A stretch of 64,000 bases of DNA from Mycobacterium asiaticum DSM 44297 (GTDB lineage: Bacteria; Actinomycetota; Actinomycetes; Mycobacteriales; Mycobacteriaceae), in the NCBI RefSeq assembly GCF_000613245.1, contig NZ_HG964937.1, positions 1,550,523-1,614,522 on the forward strand, given 5' to 3'. The position numbers were made by a program, and so were the translations under genes. The notes under the pieces were generated by a model that saw only the letters and a list, made by a program, of their open reading frames with translations, had not been told where the DNA came from and did not search any database. Position 1 is the stretch's first letter. Every line of letters begins with the position of its first letter. This document shows, piece after piece, positions 40,400-48,570 of this stretch.

Positions 40400-41809
40400 C
40401 TAGCCCAACTGCGCGTCCGGTGGCACGACTCTCGCCTTCTCGGGCTTCGCCAGGTGTACCGCATGGATACCGGGTTTCTTCGCAAGCTGTTCGAGCAGGC
40501 TGTCCAGACCCTCTTGGTCGACCGTGTGGTGCTGAACGCTTTCCGGTTTCTCAGAGATCTGCGCGACCAGTCGCTTGAGCTTCTCGGGCGACTTGAGGTC
40601 TTTGAGGTCCTTGACCGGAGTGAGGCGGCCCCGCACGCCGGTGCCGGCCAAGGCGCCGGGTGCCCCTGCGCCCAAGGCACTTCCGGCCATGCCAGCTAGC
40701 GACATCGAGCTCAGTAGGCTGCCCGCGCCGAGTTCGGCCGCCGGCACCGCTTCCGGTCCGGCTGCCGACAAAGCCGCCGCCACAGTCTGGATGGCCGGAG
40801 TGTTGGCGGTCCAACTCGGGGGAACGGTAAGCGATCCCACCAACATGCCCCGGCCGAAGTTGGCCGACGTGCCCGCCGTCCCGGCCCCGGTCAACCAGCC
40901 ACGGCCCCAGTTCGGGGCCAGCAACCCACCGCCCAGTGCATCTTTGGGGAGCTCGCCGAGTATCGAACCCGGTTTGACGCCGAACTTGAGGACCTGCGAT
41001 ACCGGGAAGTTGATCAGCAGCCCGATGTCGTTGAACTGGGTGGTGAAGCCAAGCGGCACTTTGACAGCCGAATAGAGCGCGGTGAAGGTCGACGCCCCGG
41101 CCGGTCCGAACAAGCCGTTCAGCATTCCGTTGATGGTGGCGGTGTAGTCGGTGCTCAAGTTGGCCAGCACCTGCAACATCTCCGACACCGGATTTCCCGC
41201 TGCCAGGATGGATTGGACGGCATTGCCGGCCGCGGTGGCACCGGATTGGCTGGCCGCCAGCGCCTGGTTGGCCAGTCCCCCGCTGTTGACGATCTGCGGC
41301 GGCTCGGTGAACGGTGTCACTTGGCTTGCGGCCGCAGCCGAACCCGCATAGCTGTCCATTGCCAGCGCATCCTGTGCCCACATCTCGCTGTACTGGGCTT
41401 CGGTGGCCGCGATTGCGGCGGTGTTCTGACCGAACAGATTGGTTGCCACCAGCGAGGCCAGCTGGGTGCGGTTGGCGGCGATTTCGACGGGCGGCACGTG
41501 CGAAGCGAAGGCGGTCTCGTACGCCGCCGCGGCCGCGTTGGCCTGCGTTGCGGCCTGGGCGGCCTGGGCGGCCGTGGCGCTCATCCACGTTACGTACGGT
41601 GCCGCGGCCGCAGCCATGGCTACCGAGGACGGACCCACCCACGGCCCACTGGTGAGGCCCGCGATCACGGACTCGTATGAGGCCGCCGTGGACTGCAACT
41701 CGGTCGCCAACCCGTCCCAGGCCGCAGCGGCATCGAGCAATGGGCCCGCTCCCGGGCCGGTGTACATCCGGCCCGAGTTGACCTCCGGCGGAAACGCTGC
41801 GTAAAACAC
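40400..41809 (-). CDS. PPE family protein (PPE-SVP) with MgtC-like C-terminal motif, second copy
   Basis: This 469-residue protein has the PPE domain (AAFPPEVNSGRMYTGPG; LVATNLFGQNTAAIAATEAQYSEMW, in part), SVP motif VGSLTVPPSWTA (about 320) and a lysine-rich C-terminal module (about 400-469: LKDLKDLKSPEKLKRL; SVQHHTVDQEGLDSLLEQLAKKPGIHAVHL; PDAQLG, quoted in parts). It is nearly the same length as the PPE at 36944-38350 and shares its C-terminal module, so it is that gene's duplicate. It follows the PPE at 41883 by 73 nt and precedes a DUF732 gene. Confidence 0.87.
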   Translation of the reverse strand: MFYAAFPPEVNSGRMYTGPGAGPLLDAAAAWDGLATELQSTAASYESVIAGLTSGPWVGPSSVAMAAAAAPYVTWMSATAAQAAQAATQANAAAAAYETAFASHVPPVEIAANRTQLASLVATNLFGQNTAAIAATEAQYSEMWAQDALAMDSYAGSAAAASQVTPFTEPPQIVNSGGLANQALAASQSGATAAGNAVQSILAAGNPVSEMLQVLANLSTDYTATINGMLNGLFGPAGASTFTALYSAVKVPLGFTTQFNDIGLLINFPVSQVLKFGVKPGSILGELPKDALGGGLLAPNWGRGWLTGAGTAGTSANFGRGMLVGSLTVPPSWTANTPAIQTVAAALSAAGPEAVPAAELGAGSLLSSMSLAGMAGSALGAGAPGALAGTGVRGRLTPVKDLKDLKSPEKLKRLVAQISEKPESVQHHTVDQEGLDSLLEQLAKKPGIHAVHLAKPEKARVVPPDAQLG

Positions 41810-41882
41810 CTTTATTTACCCCCTGACCGGAGCGTTCGTCGAATGACTCTGTGCGACGGACTGTTCCGTCTATTCATGACCG

Positions 41883-43199
41883 TCACTCCTCCTCGAGTGC
41901 GGGAAGCACGAAGATCATGGCCGCCGCGGGATCGGCCTCAGCGACGACACCGCCAAGTGAACTCGCGACAGCGCCGCTGCTGCCGCCGGAAGTGGCTACG
42001 GTCGCACCCAGGGCCCGTCCGGCCAGGCTGGACAGGGCCATCTGGCCGAACACACCGGTCTCGCCCAGTGACGCGGTCGGAGCCGCTGCCGCCGCCAGAT
42101 TGGCGGACAGGGTTTGGGCGACCGTCCGGATAGCGGGGGCGGCGGTGGTCCAACCTTGCGGCACGGACAGACCCCCGACCAGGGCGGCCCGGCCCATGGC
42201 ACCGGAGGCTGCGCCGCCGACCGAAGTCGCGCTGCTCAGGTGCGGGGCGAGCGATTGCGCGATCGGCGCCAGCGTCCCGGAGATGGGTGCTGCCGGAGTC
42301 AAAAAGGCCTGCAAGCCTTGTCCGTTTTGGCCGTAGGCGTATACCTGGCCGAACGACAGGAACGGGCCGCCCGGGATGGAGGTGAAGCCCTGCAACGAGT
42401 AGGGCCCGGTAAGGACGCTGAATATCGAGTTGAAGTTCGTCAGGTCGGTCATCAATCCCGGCGGCAACGTCGCCGAAGCGATCTGCGGGAGCGCGAGTCC
42501 AGGCAGGAACGACGTCGACCCGGTGGTCGGTGACGCTGCAATCGTCGACGCGAGTCCTTGCAGCGCAGTCGGCAGCGAGCTGATCAGTTGACCCAACTGT
42601 GTGGTGACATCCCCACCGGTGGCGGCACCGGTGGCCTGTGACACTGCGGCCGCCTGCGCGGCCGTGCCGGCGTCATTAGTAGTCTGGGGTGGTTCGGTGA
42701 ACGGCGTCAATTGCGTTGCCGTTGCCGATGATCCGGCGTAGGCATACATCGCGGCCGCATCCTGGGCCCACATCTCCGCATACAGCGCCTCGGTCGCCGC
42801 GATCGCCGGCGTGTTCTGGCCAAGGAAATTCGTGGCGATCAGGGCCAGCAGCTGCGCCCGGTTCGCCGCGATCACGGGAGGGGGAACCGTTGCGGCAAAG
42901 GCGGTTTCGTAGGCCGCCGCGGCGATCTTGGCTTGCGCGGCCGTCTGGTCGGCGCGAGTGGCGGTGGCCGAGATCCACGACACGAACGGCGCGACCGCAG
43001 CCGACATCGCAATCGCCGTGGGACCGTGCCACGACCCGGACGTCAGCCCCTCTAAAGTAGAGGCGTAAGCCGCTGCCGTGGAGTGCATTTCGGCGGCCAG
43101 CGCGTCCCATGCCACTGCGGCTGTCAACATCGGGCCGGCGCCTGGGCCGGTGTACATACGACCCGAGTTGATCTCAGGCGGTAGCGCCCCGTAGTCCAT
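41883..43199 (-). CDS. PPE family protein (PPE-SVP), paralogue of the PPE at 38383-39627
   Basis: This 438-residue protein starts MDYGALPPEINSGRMYTGPG, with LIATNFLGQNTPAIAATEALYAEMW (in part) in the PPE domain and the SVP motif VGGLSVPQGW near 340. Its tail carries VFGQMALSSLAGRAL and ends AAAMIFVLPALEEE. Tail and motif match the other cassette's first PPE. It is the first gene of the operon 43199-40037 (PPE-PPE-DUF732). The 653-nt region upstream holds no supported gene and is AT-rich, so the promoter should lie there. Confidence 0.87.
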   Translation of the reverse strand: MDYGALPPEINSGRMYTGPGAGPMLTAAVAWDALAAEMHSTAAAYASTLEGLTSGSWHGPTAIAMSAAVAPFVSWISATATRADQTAAQAKIAAAAYETAFAATVPPPVIAANRAQLLALIATNFLGQNTPAIAATEALYAEMWAQDAAAMYAYAGSSATATQLTPFTEPPQTTNDAGTAAQAAAVSQATGAATGGDVTTQLGQLISSLPTALQGLASTIAASPTTGSTSFLPGLALPQIASATLPPGLMTDLTNFNSIFSVLTGPYSLQGFTSIPGGPFLSFGQVYAYGQNGQGLQAFLTPAAPISGTLAPIAQSLAPHLSSATSVGGAASGAMGRAALVGGLSVPQGWTTAAPAIRTVAQTLSANLAAAAAPTASLGETGVFGQMALSSLAGRALGATVATSGGSSGAVASSLGGVVAEADPAAAMIFVLPALEEE

Positions 43200-43852
43200 G
43201 CGTGTTTACCCCTTGTTCCGTCCGGCCTCAGACGGCAGCGCTGCCCCTGTGGTGAAGTTGCCCCCCACGGATCCGATGATTTCCGTGTATTTGTTCACAC
43301 TTTCCATCGGCCCTATTTTCATTGCGTTTCTGCCGTGTAATCGCGAAGTGAACAAGAACTCTCACTTTCTCCCTAGAGCGCGTGATATCCCGCGCTAATA
43401 GATGACAATTGTGGCAAAGTGGCAGGTCAAACCGCTGAACAACAAACCTGCCTGGTTTGCGATAATTTGTTGACCGCTAATTCGAGGCGCGCAAAATTAA
43501 CGCCATAATTAGACGAATGTGAAACTCGCTGGAACTAAGCGTGAATGCTGCCGATTAAGGCAGTGTCGGGGTCTCAGCGAGACCGCGGAAGGTGCCAATG
43601 TGCCGAATCACTATAGATATGCGAACCCCCATCCCTCCTCGCTCGTGCCTAAGCAGTCAGGAGACATGCTGTCGCCTGTTGCCCGGACACCGCCGATGCC
43701 ACCACGCTCGCACGGAGTGTCACGACGAGTTCTCCTACCGGTGGTTAACAAACATATGCAAAAGGTTAAGGAACGGTATGCCAGAAGCGCTGTAACCAGC
43801 CTGCCTCATTGCTGGATGTTCGCTGAGAACCGTATTTCCGCAGGTCAGCTGC
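43200..43852. other. Gene-free, AT-richer region upstream of a PPE operon
   Basis: This 653-nt spacer lies between the end of the PPE at 43853 and the start of the PPE at 43199. A 119-codon open frame exists on the plus strand (43519-43878), but it has no recognisable domain, runs into the end of the opposite PPE gene and lacks PPE/PE features, so I do not call it. I looked for an M-box core like that at 45.4 kb and found none. It probably holds the promoter and leader of the PPE-PPE-DUF732 operon. Confidence 0.5.
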
Positions 43853-45013
43853 CTACCCTGCAGCCGGGGGCCGGGTAACGAAGGTGGGCTTGAACCCGTA
43901 CTGCGGGACCGCGCGGCCGAATGGCTGGCTCGCGGCGGTGCCCAATGGGACGCCGGGCACGCCGGCCGGTCCTGCCGGTGGCGGCGCCACCATCGGCGTA
44001 CCGCCCAGTGCGGAATGCAGCGGGCCGTTGAGCGGGGCGGACGCCGTCCAGGACGGCGGCACCGACAGTTTGCCGACAATGCCGGCATTGCCGGTGCCGG
44101 CGAAGACAAGGCCGCGCAATCCGCCGCCCGCGGCGTCGATCTGGCCAACGGCGGCCATGGCGCCGGGGGCGGCGACACTCTGTGCAGCGCCGGCCGCATC
44201 GGAGGTCGCTGACGTTCCCAACAGGCTAGACAGGGTGCCCACGGTGGCGCCCGGCGTGAATGCTCCGGTAGAAGTGATCGTGTTCCAGATGTTTGCGTTC
44301 GGTCCCCAGGTGTTGAGAAATCCCTCCAGCCCGCCTGGCCCGGGGCTGTTCGTGCCCGCCAGTGTCTGCAGTGCGCCCGGTACTGCCGAGATCAGTTGAG
44401 ACAGCGTGCTCTGCTGGCCGGCCGCCGAGGCGCCGGCCTGGTTCACCGCCGCAGCCTGCGCTGCCGGCCCGGTCGGGCTGGTCGTCTGCGTCGGCTCGAC
44501 GAAGGGGCTCAACTCCGTAGCTACGGCCGACGAGGCGGCATAGCCGTACATGGCGGCGGCGTCCTGTGCCCACATTTCGGCATATTGGGCCTCCGTCGCC
44601 GCGATCGCCGGGGTGTTCTGGCCCAAGATGTTCGTGGCGACCAACGCCGCGAGCTGGGCGCGATTTGCCGCGATCAGCGGCGGCGGCACGGTTGCGGCGA
44701 ATGCTGCTTCATACGCGGCCGCGGCGGCCTCGGCTTGCGCTGCCGTCAGTTCAGTCGCGGTGGCCGTCGCGCTCATCCATGCGACGTAGGGAGCGGCCGC
44801 CGCGGCCATCGCCGTGGATGCCGGGCCGAACCATTCTTCGCCCGTCAGCGCCGACAGCACGGCCCCATAGGACAGCGCCGAAGCCTGTAGTTCCGTGGCG
44901 AGCCCCTTCCAGGCCGAAGCCGCGGCCAGCATCGGCCCCGAACCCGGTCCGGCGTACATGCGCGCGGAGTTGATTTCCGGCGGCAAGGCTGCAAAGTCCA
45001 GCACAGCGGTCAT
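43853..45013 (-). CDS. PPE family protein (PPE-SVP), PPE31-like by position, behind an M-box
   Basis: This 386-residue protein reads VLDFAALPPEINSARMYAGPG, then LVATNILGQNTPAIAATEAQYAEMW (in part), SVP motif VGKLSVPPSWTASAP (about 320) and the C-terminal PPE-SVP tail VPQYGFKPTFVTRPPAAG. ATG 45013 follows a GGGGGAGG Shine-Dalgarno. A 600-nt leader contains a Mg2+ riboswitch. In M. tuberculosis the equivalent M-box leader precedes PE20-PPE31, a pair reported to help Mg2+ uptake across the outer membrane; no PE gene is found here. Its role in Mg2+ acquisition is inferred. Confidence 0.87.
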   Translation of the reverse strand: MTAVLDFAALPPEINSARMYAGPGSGPMLAAASAWKGLATELQASALSYGAVLSALTGEEWFGPASTAMAAAAAPYVAWMSATATATELTAAQAEAAAAAYEAAFAATVPPPLIAANRAQLAALVATNILGQNTPAIAATEAQYAEMWAQDAAAMYGYAASSAVATELSPFVEPTQTTSPTGPAAQAAAVNQAGASAAGQQSTLSQLISAVPGALQTLAGTNSPGPGGLEGFLNTWGPNANIWNTITSTGAFTPGATVGTLSSLLGTSATSDAAGAAQSVAAPGAMAAVGQIDAAGGGLRGLVFAGTGNAGIVGKLSVPPSWTASAPLNGPLHSALGGTPMVAPPPAGPAGVPGVPLGTAASQPFGRAVPQYGFKPTFVTRPPAAG

Positions 45014-45322
45014 CGGTGGCCTCCCCCACTAATGCCACAATCCGATTTTGGGCAGCCGGTATCGCAAATTCACGCGACGAATTCGCGCACAGCAATTACG
45101 CGCGTCTGCGACAGAATTGAAAGCAGACGGCGATTAACGCCAGAGCCGATTCAGCTTGCGAATACAGCGCCCGGGTCGGATCGAAACGAAATGGTCGTCG
45201 ATCTCGGATAGGAACTATCGCCGGGACTCACTCCGCTCTCACCTCCTTCGGGCCAGGGCACACGGGGATGCCATGCGCACGCCACATAGAGATGAGGCAA
45301 CAGCGGCAAACCCGCTGCGCCA
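45014..45322 (-). promoter_or_regulatory. Expression-platform leader between the M-box and the PPE start
   Basis: On the minus strand this 309-nt leader begins, directly after the aptamer, with a GC-rich hairpin (CAGCGG pairing with CCGCTG, 45296-45321). It then holds a possible 11-codon upstream ORF (ATG 45274 to TGA 45239) that ends at GGAGGTGA. The rest is AT-richer with no gene. The hairpin and the small ORF are candidates for the switching device of the riboswitch; this is inference from position. Confidence 0.45.
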
Positions 45323-45488
45323 GCACCTCTCTCGACAGAGCTTTGGCACCACACGGCGTATCCGGCGGGTACCGGAAGCCACTTGGGCTCAACCCTTAAG
45401 CCGGGAAGAGCTGTCCTGACCCTGGGCGTCTTTCGACGTTCGAGGTCAGTGGCCTGTGTCCGTGCAGACGCCTCACCTAGCGAGGTGC
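45323..45488 (-). promoter_or_regulatory. M-box (ykoK) magnesium riboswitch
   Basis: Read on the minus strand from 45488, the element has the M-box signature in order: GCUAGGUGAGGC, then GGACACAGGC, ACGUCGAAAGACGCC with GGGUCA, and near the 3' end GGAUACGCC, GUGUGGUGCC and AAAGCUCU. These match the ykoK consensus motifs as remembered from Bacillus. A perfect 7-bp P1 closes it: GCACCTC (45488-45482) with GAGGTGC (45329-45323). M-boxes bind Mg2+ and usually shut off expression when Mg2+ is plentiful. The first gene behind it is the PPE at 43853-45013. Found by eye, without a covariance model. Confidence 0.92.
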
Positions 45489-45613
45489 ATGCAAAGGCCA
45501 TGGTGGCACTGAAGTCGGTAAGAGTCAACTCGGCACACTTACAAAAGCCGACTCGGACCCAAAACAATCACGAAACTTTATTTCGCGGGGCACGCACGAA
45601 TTTATCGGCACAA

Positions 45614-46819
45614 TTATCCGGCCGCGACCGGACGGGGCATGATGGTCAGCTTGAAGCCGTAGCGCGGACCGTTGCCCCAACTCCGCGCGTACGCGTTGGC
45701 GGCCGGCACGCCGGGCAGCCCCGGCGTGCCCGCCGCCGCCGGCGCCGCGCCGGTAGGTGCTGAAATCCCGGCGGGCACCGCGATGCCGCCGCGGCCGGGC
45801 ACCTCGACGGCCGTCGTCCACGTCGGCGGCACCGACAACCGCCCGACCAAGGCTGCCTGGTTGGTGGCGGCACTCACTCCCCCGGCACCGGATTGCGCGC
45901 CGGTCAGTCCGGCGCTGACGGACGCGGCATCGGAGGCGGCGGGCGCGGCGGCCCCGGATCCGCCATCGGCCACCGCCTCGACGTCGGCTATCGAGTCGGT
46001 GATGGCGGGACTGATCACCGCGGGCGACACGTACTGGGCTGACACGAACCCGTTCAGCAGATCGGAGTTCAGGAATATCCCGTAGGGGTTGCCGTCGTTG
46101 CCGTCCAGGAAGTTCAGAATGTCGGCGAGTAGCCCCGTCTGCGGTAGGGAGTCGAAGGGCGATGCCTCCGCCGGCGAGGCGAGTTGTTGCAAGCTGGCCG
46201 GCACCGCGGACATCAGTTGCGGTAGTTCGCTCTGGGTGAGTCCGGACCCGGTGGCGTGAGCCACTGCAGCGGCTTGCCCGGCGGGTCCGGAAGGGTCGGT
46301 GACCAGTTCGGGTTCGGTGAAGGGCGTCAACGTTGCGGCATCGGCGGCGCTGACGGCATAGGCGTACATGGCGGTCGCATCCTGCGCCCACATCTCTGCG
46401 TATTCGGCTTCGGTCGCCGCGATGGCAGGGGTGTTGATACCCAGGAAATTGGTGGCGATCAGTGCCAGCAACCGGGCCCGGTTGGCGGCCACCACCGGTG
46501 GGGGCACCGTCATAGCGAACGCGGCCTCGAAGGCCGCCGCCGCAGCCGCGGCCTGACCGGCGGTCTGCTCGGCCTGCGAGCTGGTGACGCTGAGCCACAT
46601 CACGTACGGCGCGGCCGCCGCGGCCATTGCCGCCGACGCCGGACCCAGCCACCCGTCACCGATCAGGGTCGCTATCACCGACTCGTAAGCCGTTGCGGTC
46701 AAACGCATTTCCGCGGCGACGGCGTCCCACGCCGTCATCGCGGCGAGCATCGGCGCTGCGCCGGGACCGGTGTACATGCGCAGCGAGTTGACTTCAGGCG
46801 GGAGTGCTCCGTAATCCAA
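45614..46819 (-). CDS. PPE family protein (PPE-SVP)
   Basis: This protein of about 401 residues reads LDYGALPPEVNSLRMYTGPG, LIATNFLGINTPAIAATEAEYAEMW (in part), with the SVP motif VGRLSVPPTWTTA near 320 and tail RYGFKLTIMPRPVAAG. The start is decided by the ribosome site: AAGGAGG overlaps the upstream GTG (46828), so the TTG at 46819, 8 nt downstream of it, is the likely initiator. It shares LNFLDGNDGNPYGIFLNS with the next PPE, marking a tandem duplication. Only 39 nt separate the two genes. Confidence 0.85.
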   Translation of the reverse strand: MDYGALPPEVNSLRMYTGPGAAPMLAAMTAWDAVAAEMRLTATAYESVIATLIGDGWLGPASAAMAAAAAPYVMWLSVTSSQAEQTAGQAAAAAAAFEAAFAMTVPPPVVAANRARLLALIATNFLGINTPAIAATEAEYAEMWAQDATAMYAYAVSAADAATLTPFTEPELVTDPSGPAGQAAAVAHATGSGLTQSELPQLMSAVPASLQQLASPAEASPFDSLPQTGLLADILNFLDGNDGNPYGIFLNSDLLNGFVSAQYVSPAVISPAITDSIADVEAVADGGSGAAAPAASDAASVSAGLTGAQSGAGGVSAATNQAALVGRLSVPPTWTTAVEVPGRGGIAVPAGISAPTGAAPAAAGTPGLPGVPAANAYARSWGNGPRYGFKLTIMPRPVAAG

Positions 46820-46858
46820 TACCAGCACCTCCTTAACCGACGGCGGTTCTCCCTCCTG

Positions 46859-48130
46859 TCAGCCGGCGGCCGGTGGGCGCCCCATGATTGTCGGACGGAA
46901 GCCGTAGCGCGGCGGATTGCCGAAGCTGTGGCCGTACATGCCCGGAGCGGGCATGCCGGGGAAACCGGGCACGCCGGAGGCGGCTGCCGGGGCGACGGCG
47001 GTGCTGGTCCACCCACCACCGGCGGTGGCTGCGCCGGCATGGTTGACCACCGAGGTGGCCGCGGTCCAGGTCTGCGGCACCGACAACCGACCGACCACCG
47101 CCGACTGGTTGACGCCGGCGGTCACGCCGCCGCCGCCCGTGGTGAAGGACGCCTCGGCCACATCCATCAACGGTGGAATGTTGGTGGGACTGGCCGGTGA
47201 CGCGCCTGGTATCCAGGATGGGTTGCCTGAGCCGGAGCCCATCGGTGGCACCCCGGCTCCTTCCTCTGCGCCCAGGGCCACTGCGTTGATATCGGCCAGG
47301 CCGGCGAAGACCGCGGGGGCAACGATGGCCGGGCTGATATACCCGGCCGACACAAAACCGTTGACCAAGCTGGAATTCAGGAAGATCCCGTACGGATTAC
47401 CGTCGTTGCCGTCCAGGAAATTCAAGATGTTGGCAAGCAGATCGGCTCCCGGGAAGGCTTCGGCCGTCGCCGCGGGTGCGGAAAGCCCCTGCAGGGTAGC
47501 CGGGACCGACGACATGAGCTGCGGAAGCTGCGACTGGGCCACGGTGCCCGTGGCGCTGCCGACCGCCTGGGTGACCGCCCCCGCCTGAGCCGCCTGCCCG
47601 GCCGGGTCGGTGACCTGCGCCGGCTGGGTGAATGGTGTCAGCGTCGAGGCCGCCGCCGAGCTGGTGGCGTAGCCGTACATCGCCGCCGCGTCCTGAGCCC
47701 ACATCTCGCCGTAGGCGGCCTCGTTCGCCGCGATCGCGGGTGTGTTCTGGCCGAGCAGGTTGGTTGCGACGAGCATCTGCAACTGCGCGCGGTTGGCGGC
47801 GACGGCCGCGGGGGGCACCGTCATGGCGTACGCGGCCTCATAGGCCCCCGCCGCTGCCGCCGCCTGGCTGGCGGCCTCCTCGGCCTTCACCCCGGTGAGG
47901 CTCAGCCAGGTCAGATACGGGGTGATCGCGGACAGCATCGACTCCGATGCCGGACCCAGCCAGCCGTCACCGGTCAGCACGGAGATCACCGTGTCATACC
48001 CGGCGGCCGTTGCATGGAGTTCGGCGGCCAGCCGGTCCCAGGCGGCAACCGCGGCCAGCAAGGGCGCCGAACCGGGCCCGGTGTACATGCGCAACGAGTT
48101 GACTTCAGGTGGTAGCGCGCCGAAATCCAC
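46859..48130 (-). CDS. PPE family protein (PPE-SVP), tandem paralogue
   Basis: This 423-residue protein begins VDFGALPPEVNSLRMYTGPG from GTG 48130, placed 8 nt after GGGAGG; the ATG at 48187 would add an arginine-rich leader with no PPE counterpart. It has LVATNLLGQNTPAIAANEAAYGEMW (in part), SVP motif VGRLSVPQTWTA (about 325) and the tail RYGFRPTIMGRPPAAG. The middle block LNFLDGNDGNPYGIFLNS and the following SAGYISPAI are shared with the PPE downstream. It is the first PPE after eccA5, across a 440-nt gap. Confidence 0.86.
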   Translation of the reverse strand: MDFGALPPEVNSLRMYTGPGSAPLLAAVAAWDRLAAELHATAAGYDTVISVLTGDGWLGPASESMLSAITPYLTWLSLTGVKAEEAASQAAAAAGAYEAAYAMTVPPAAVAANRAQLQMLVATNLLGQNTPAIAANEAAYGEMWAQDAAAMYGYATSSAAASTLTPFTQPAQVTDPAGQAAQAGAVTQAVGSATGTVAQSQLPQLMSSVPATLQGLSAPAATAEAFPGADLLANILNFLDGNDGNPYGIFLNSSLVNGFVSAGYISPAIVAPAVFAGLADINAVALGAEEGAGVPPMGSGSGNPSWIPGASPASPTNIPPLMDVAEASFTTGGGGVTAGVNQSAVVGRLSVPQTWTAATSVVNHAGAATAGGGWTSTAVAPAAASGVPGFPGMPAPGMYGHSFGNPPRYGFRPTIMGRPPAAG

Positions 48131-48570
48131 GGCAATCACCTCCCGTCCACGGCGTCGGGGTGCGAGGTGAATAGTGTTCTGACGCATGGATATTGAGCGA
48201 AAGGCATCGGACTCTCCTAAGGGATGGTCCGACCCAGCTACGGGCCTTGGCCGCTGTGGTGGTGTCGGGGTGCTTCCGAAAGCGTGGGTGCCGCGCGTCG
48301 GATAGGTGCGCCAGCCGATTCCGACGACGGGAAAGCGCCGTGACCGGATCGGGAAGGAATGGTCATCGAATTCGTACAGTCGCTGTTGATCGGCTCAGTG
48401 GGGCCCACCTCCCGTCACCGTCGGGGCACACGGGAGCGCCACCGTGATCGCACTTGTGCTCGTCCTGGTCCGAGTTGCACACAGCGTATCGGGCCAAAGC
48501 AGTAGCGGGGGGTTGTTAGGCAGATCAGATAAGCGTGCCGCGCGGGCGTTTTGCCGGGCGCCTGACGCCG
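48131..48570. other. Gene-free leader region between eccA5 and a PPE gene
   Basis: This 440-nt stretch has no gene I can support. On the minus strand it carries CTCCCGTGTGCCCCGACGG...GGGAGGTG (48400-48437), a 7-bp CTCCCGT/ACGGGAG hairpin. The same CCCGTGTGCCC...GGAGGTG pattern occurs in the M-box leader at about 45240-45270. A GAUACGCUGUGUG string (about 48480-48492) also resembles a piece of the M-box 3' half. The 5' M-box core is absent, so I do not call a riboswitch here. Confidence 0.45.

Noticed and set aside
43200..43852. Second M-box in front of the other PPE-PPE-DUF732 cassette
   Set aside because: The conserved CTAGGTGAGGC and GTCGAAAGACGCC cores are absent on the minus strand.
43519..43878. 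Plus-strand frame of 119 codons in a PPE spacer
   Set aside because: No ribosome site, no recognisable domain, and it runs into the end of the opposite PPE gene.
48480..48540. Riboswitch upstream of the PPE at 48130
   Set aside because: Only a short string resembles the M-box 3' half; the 5' core and P1 are missing.
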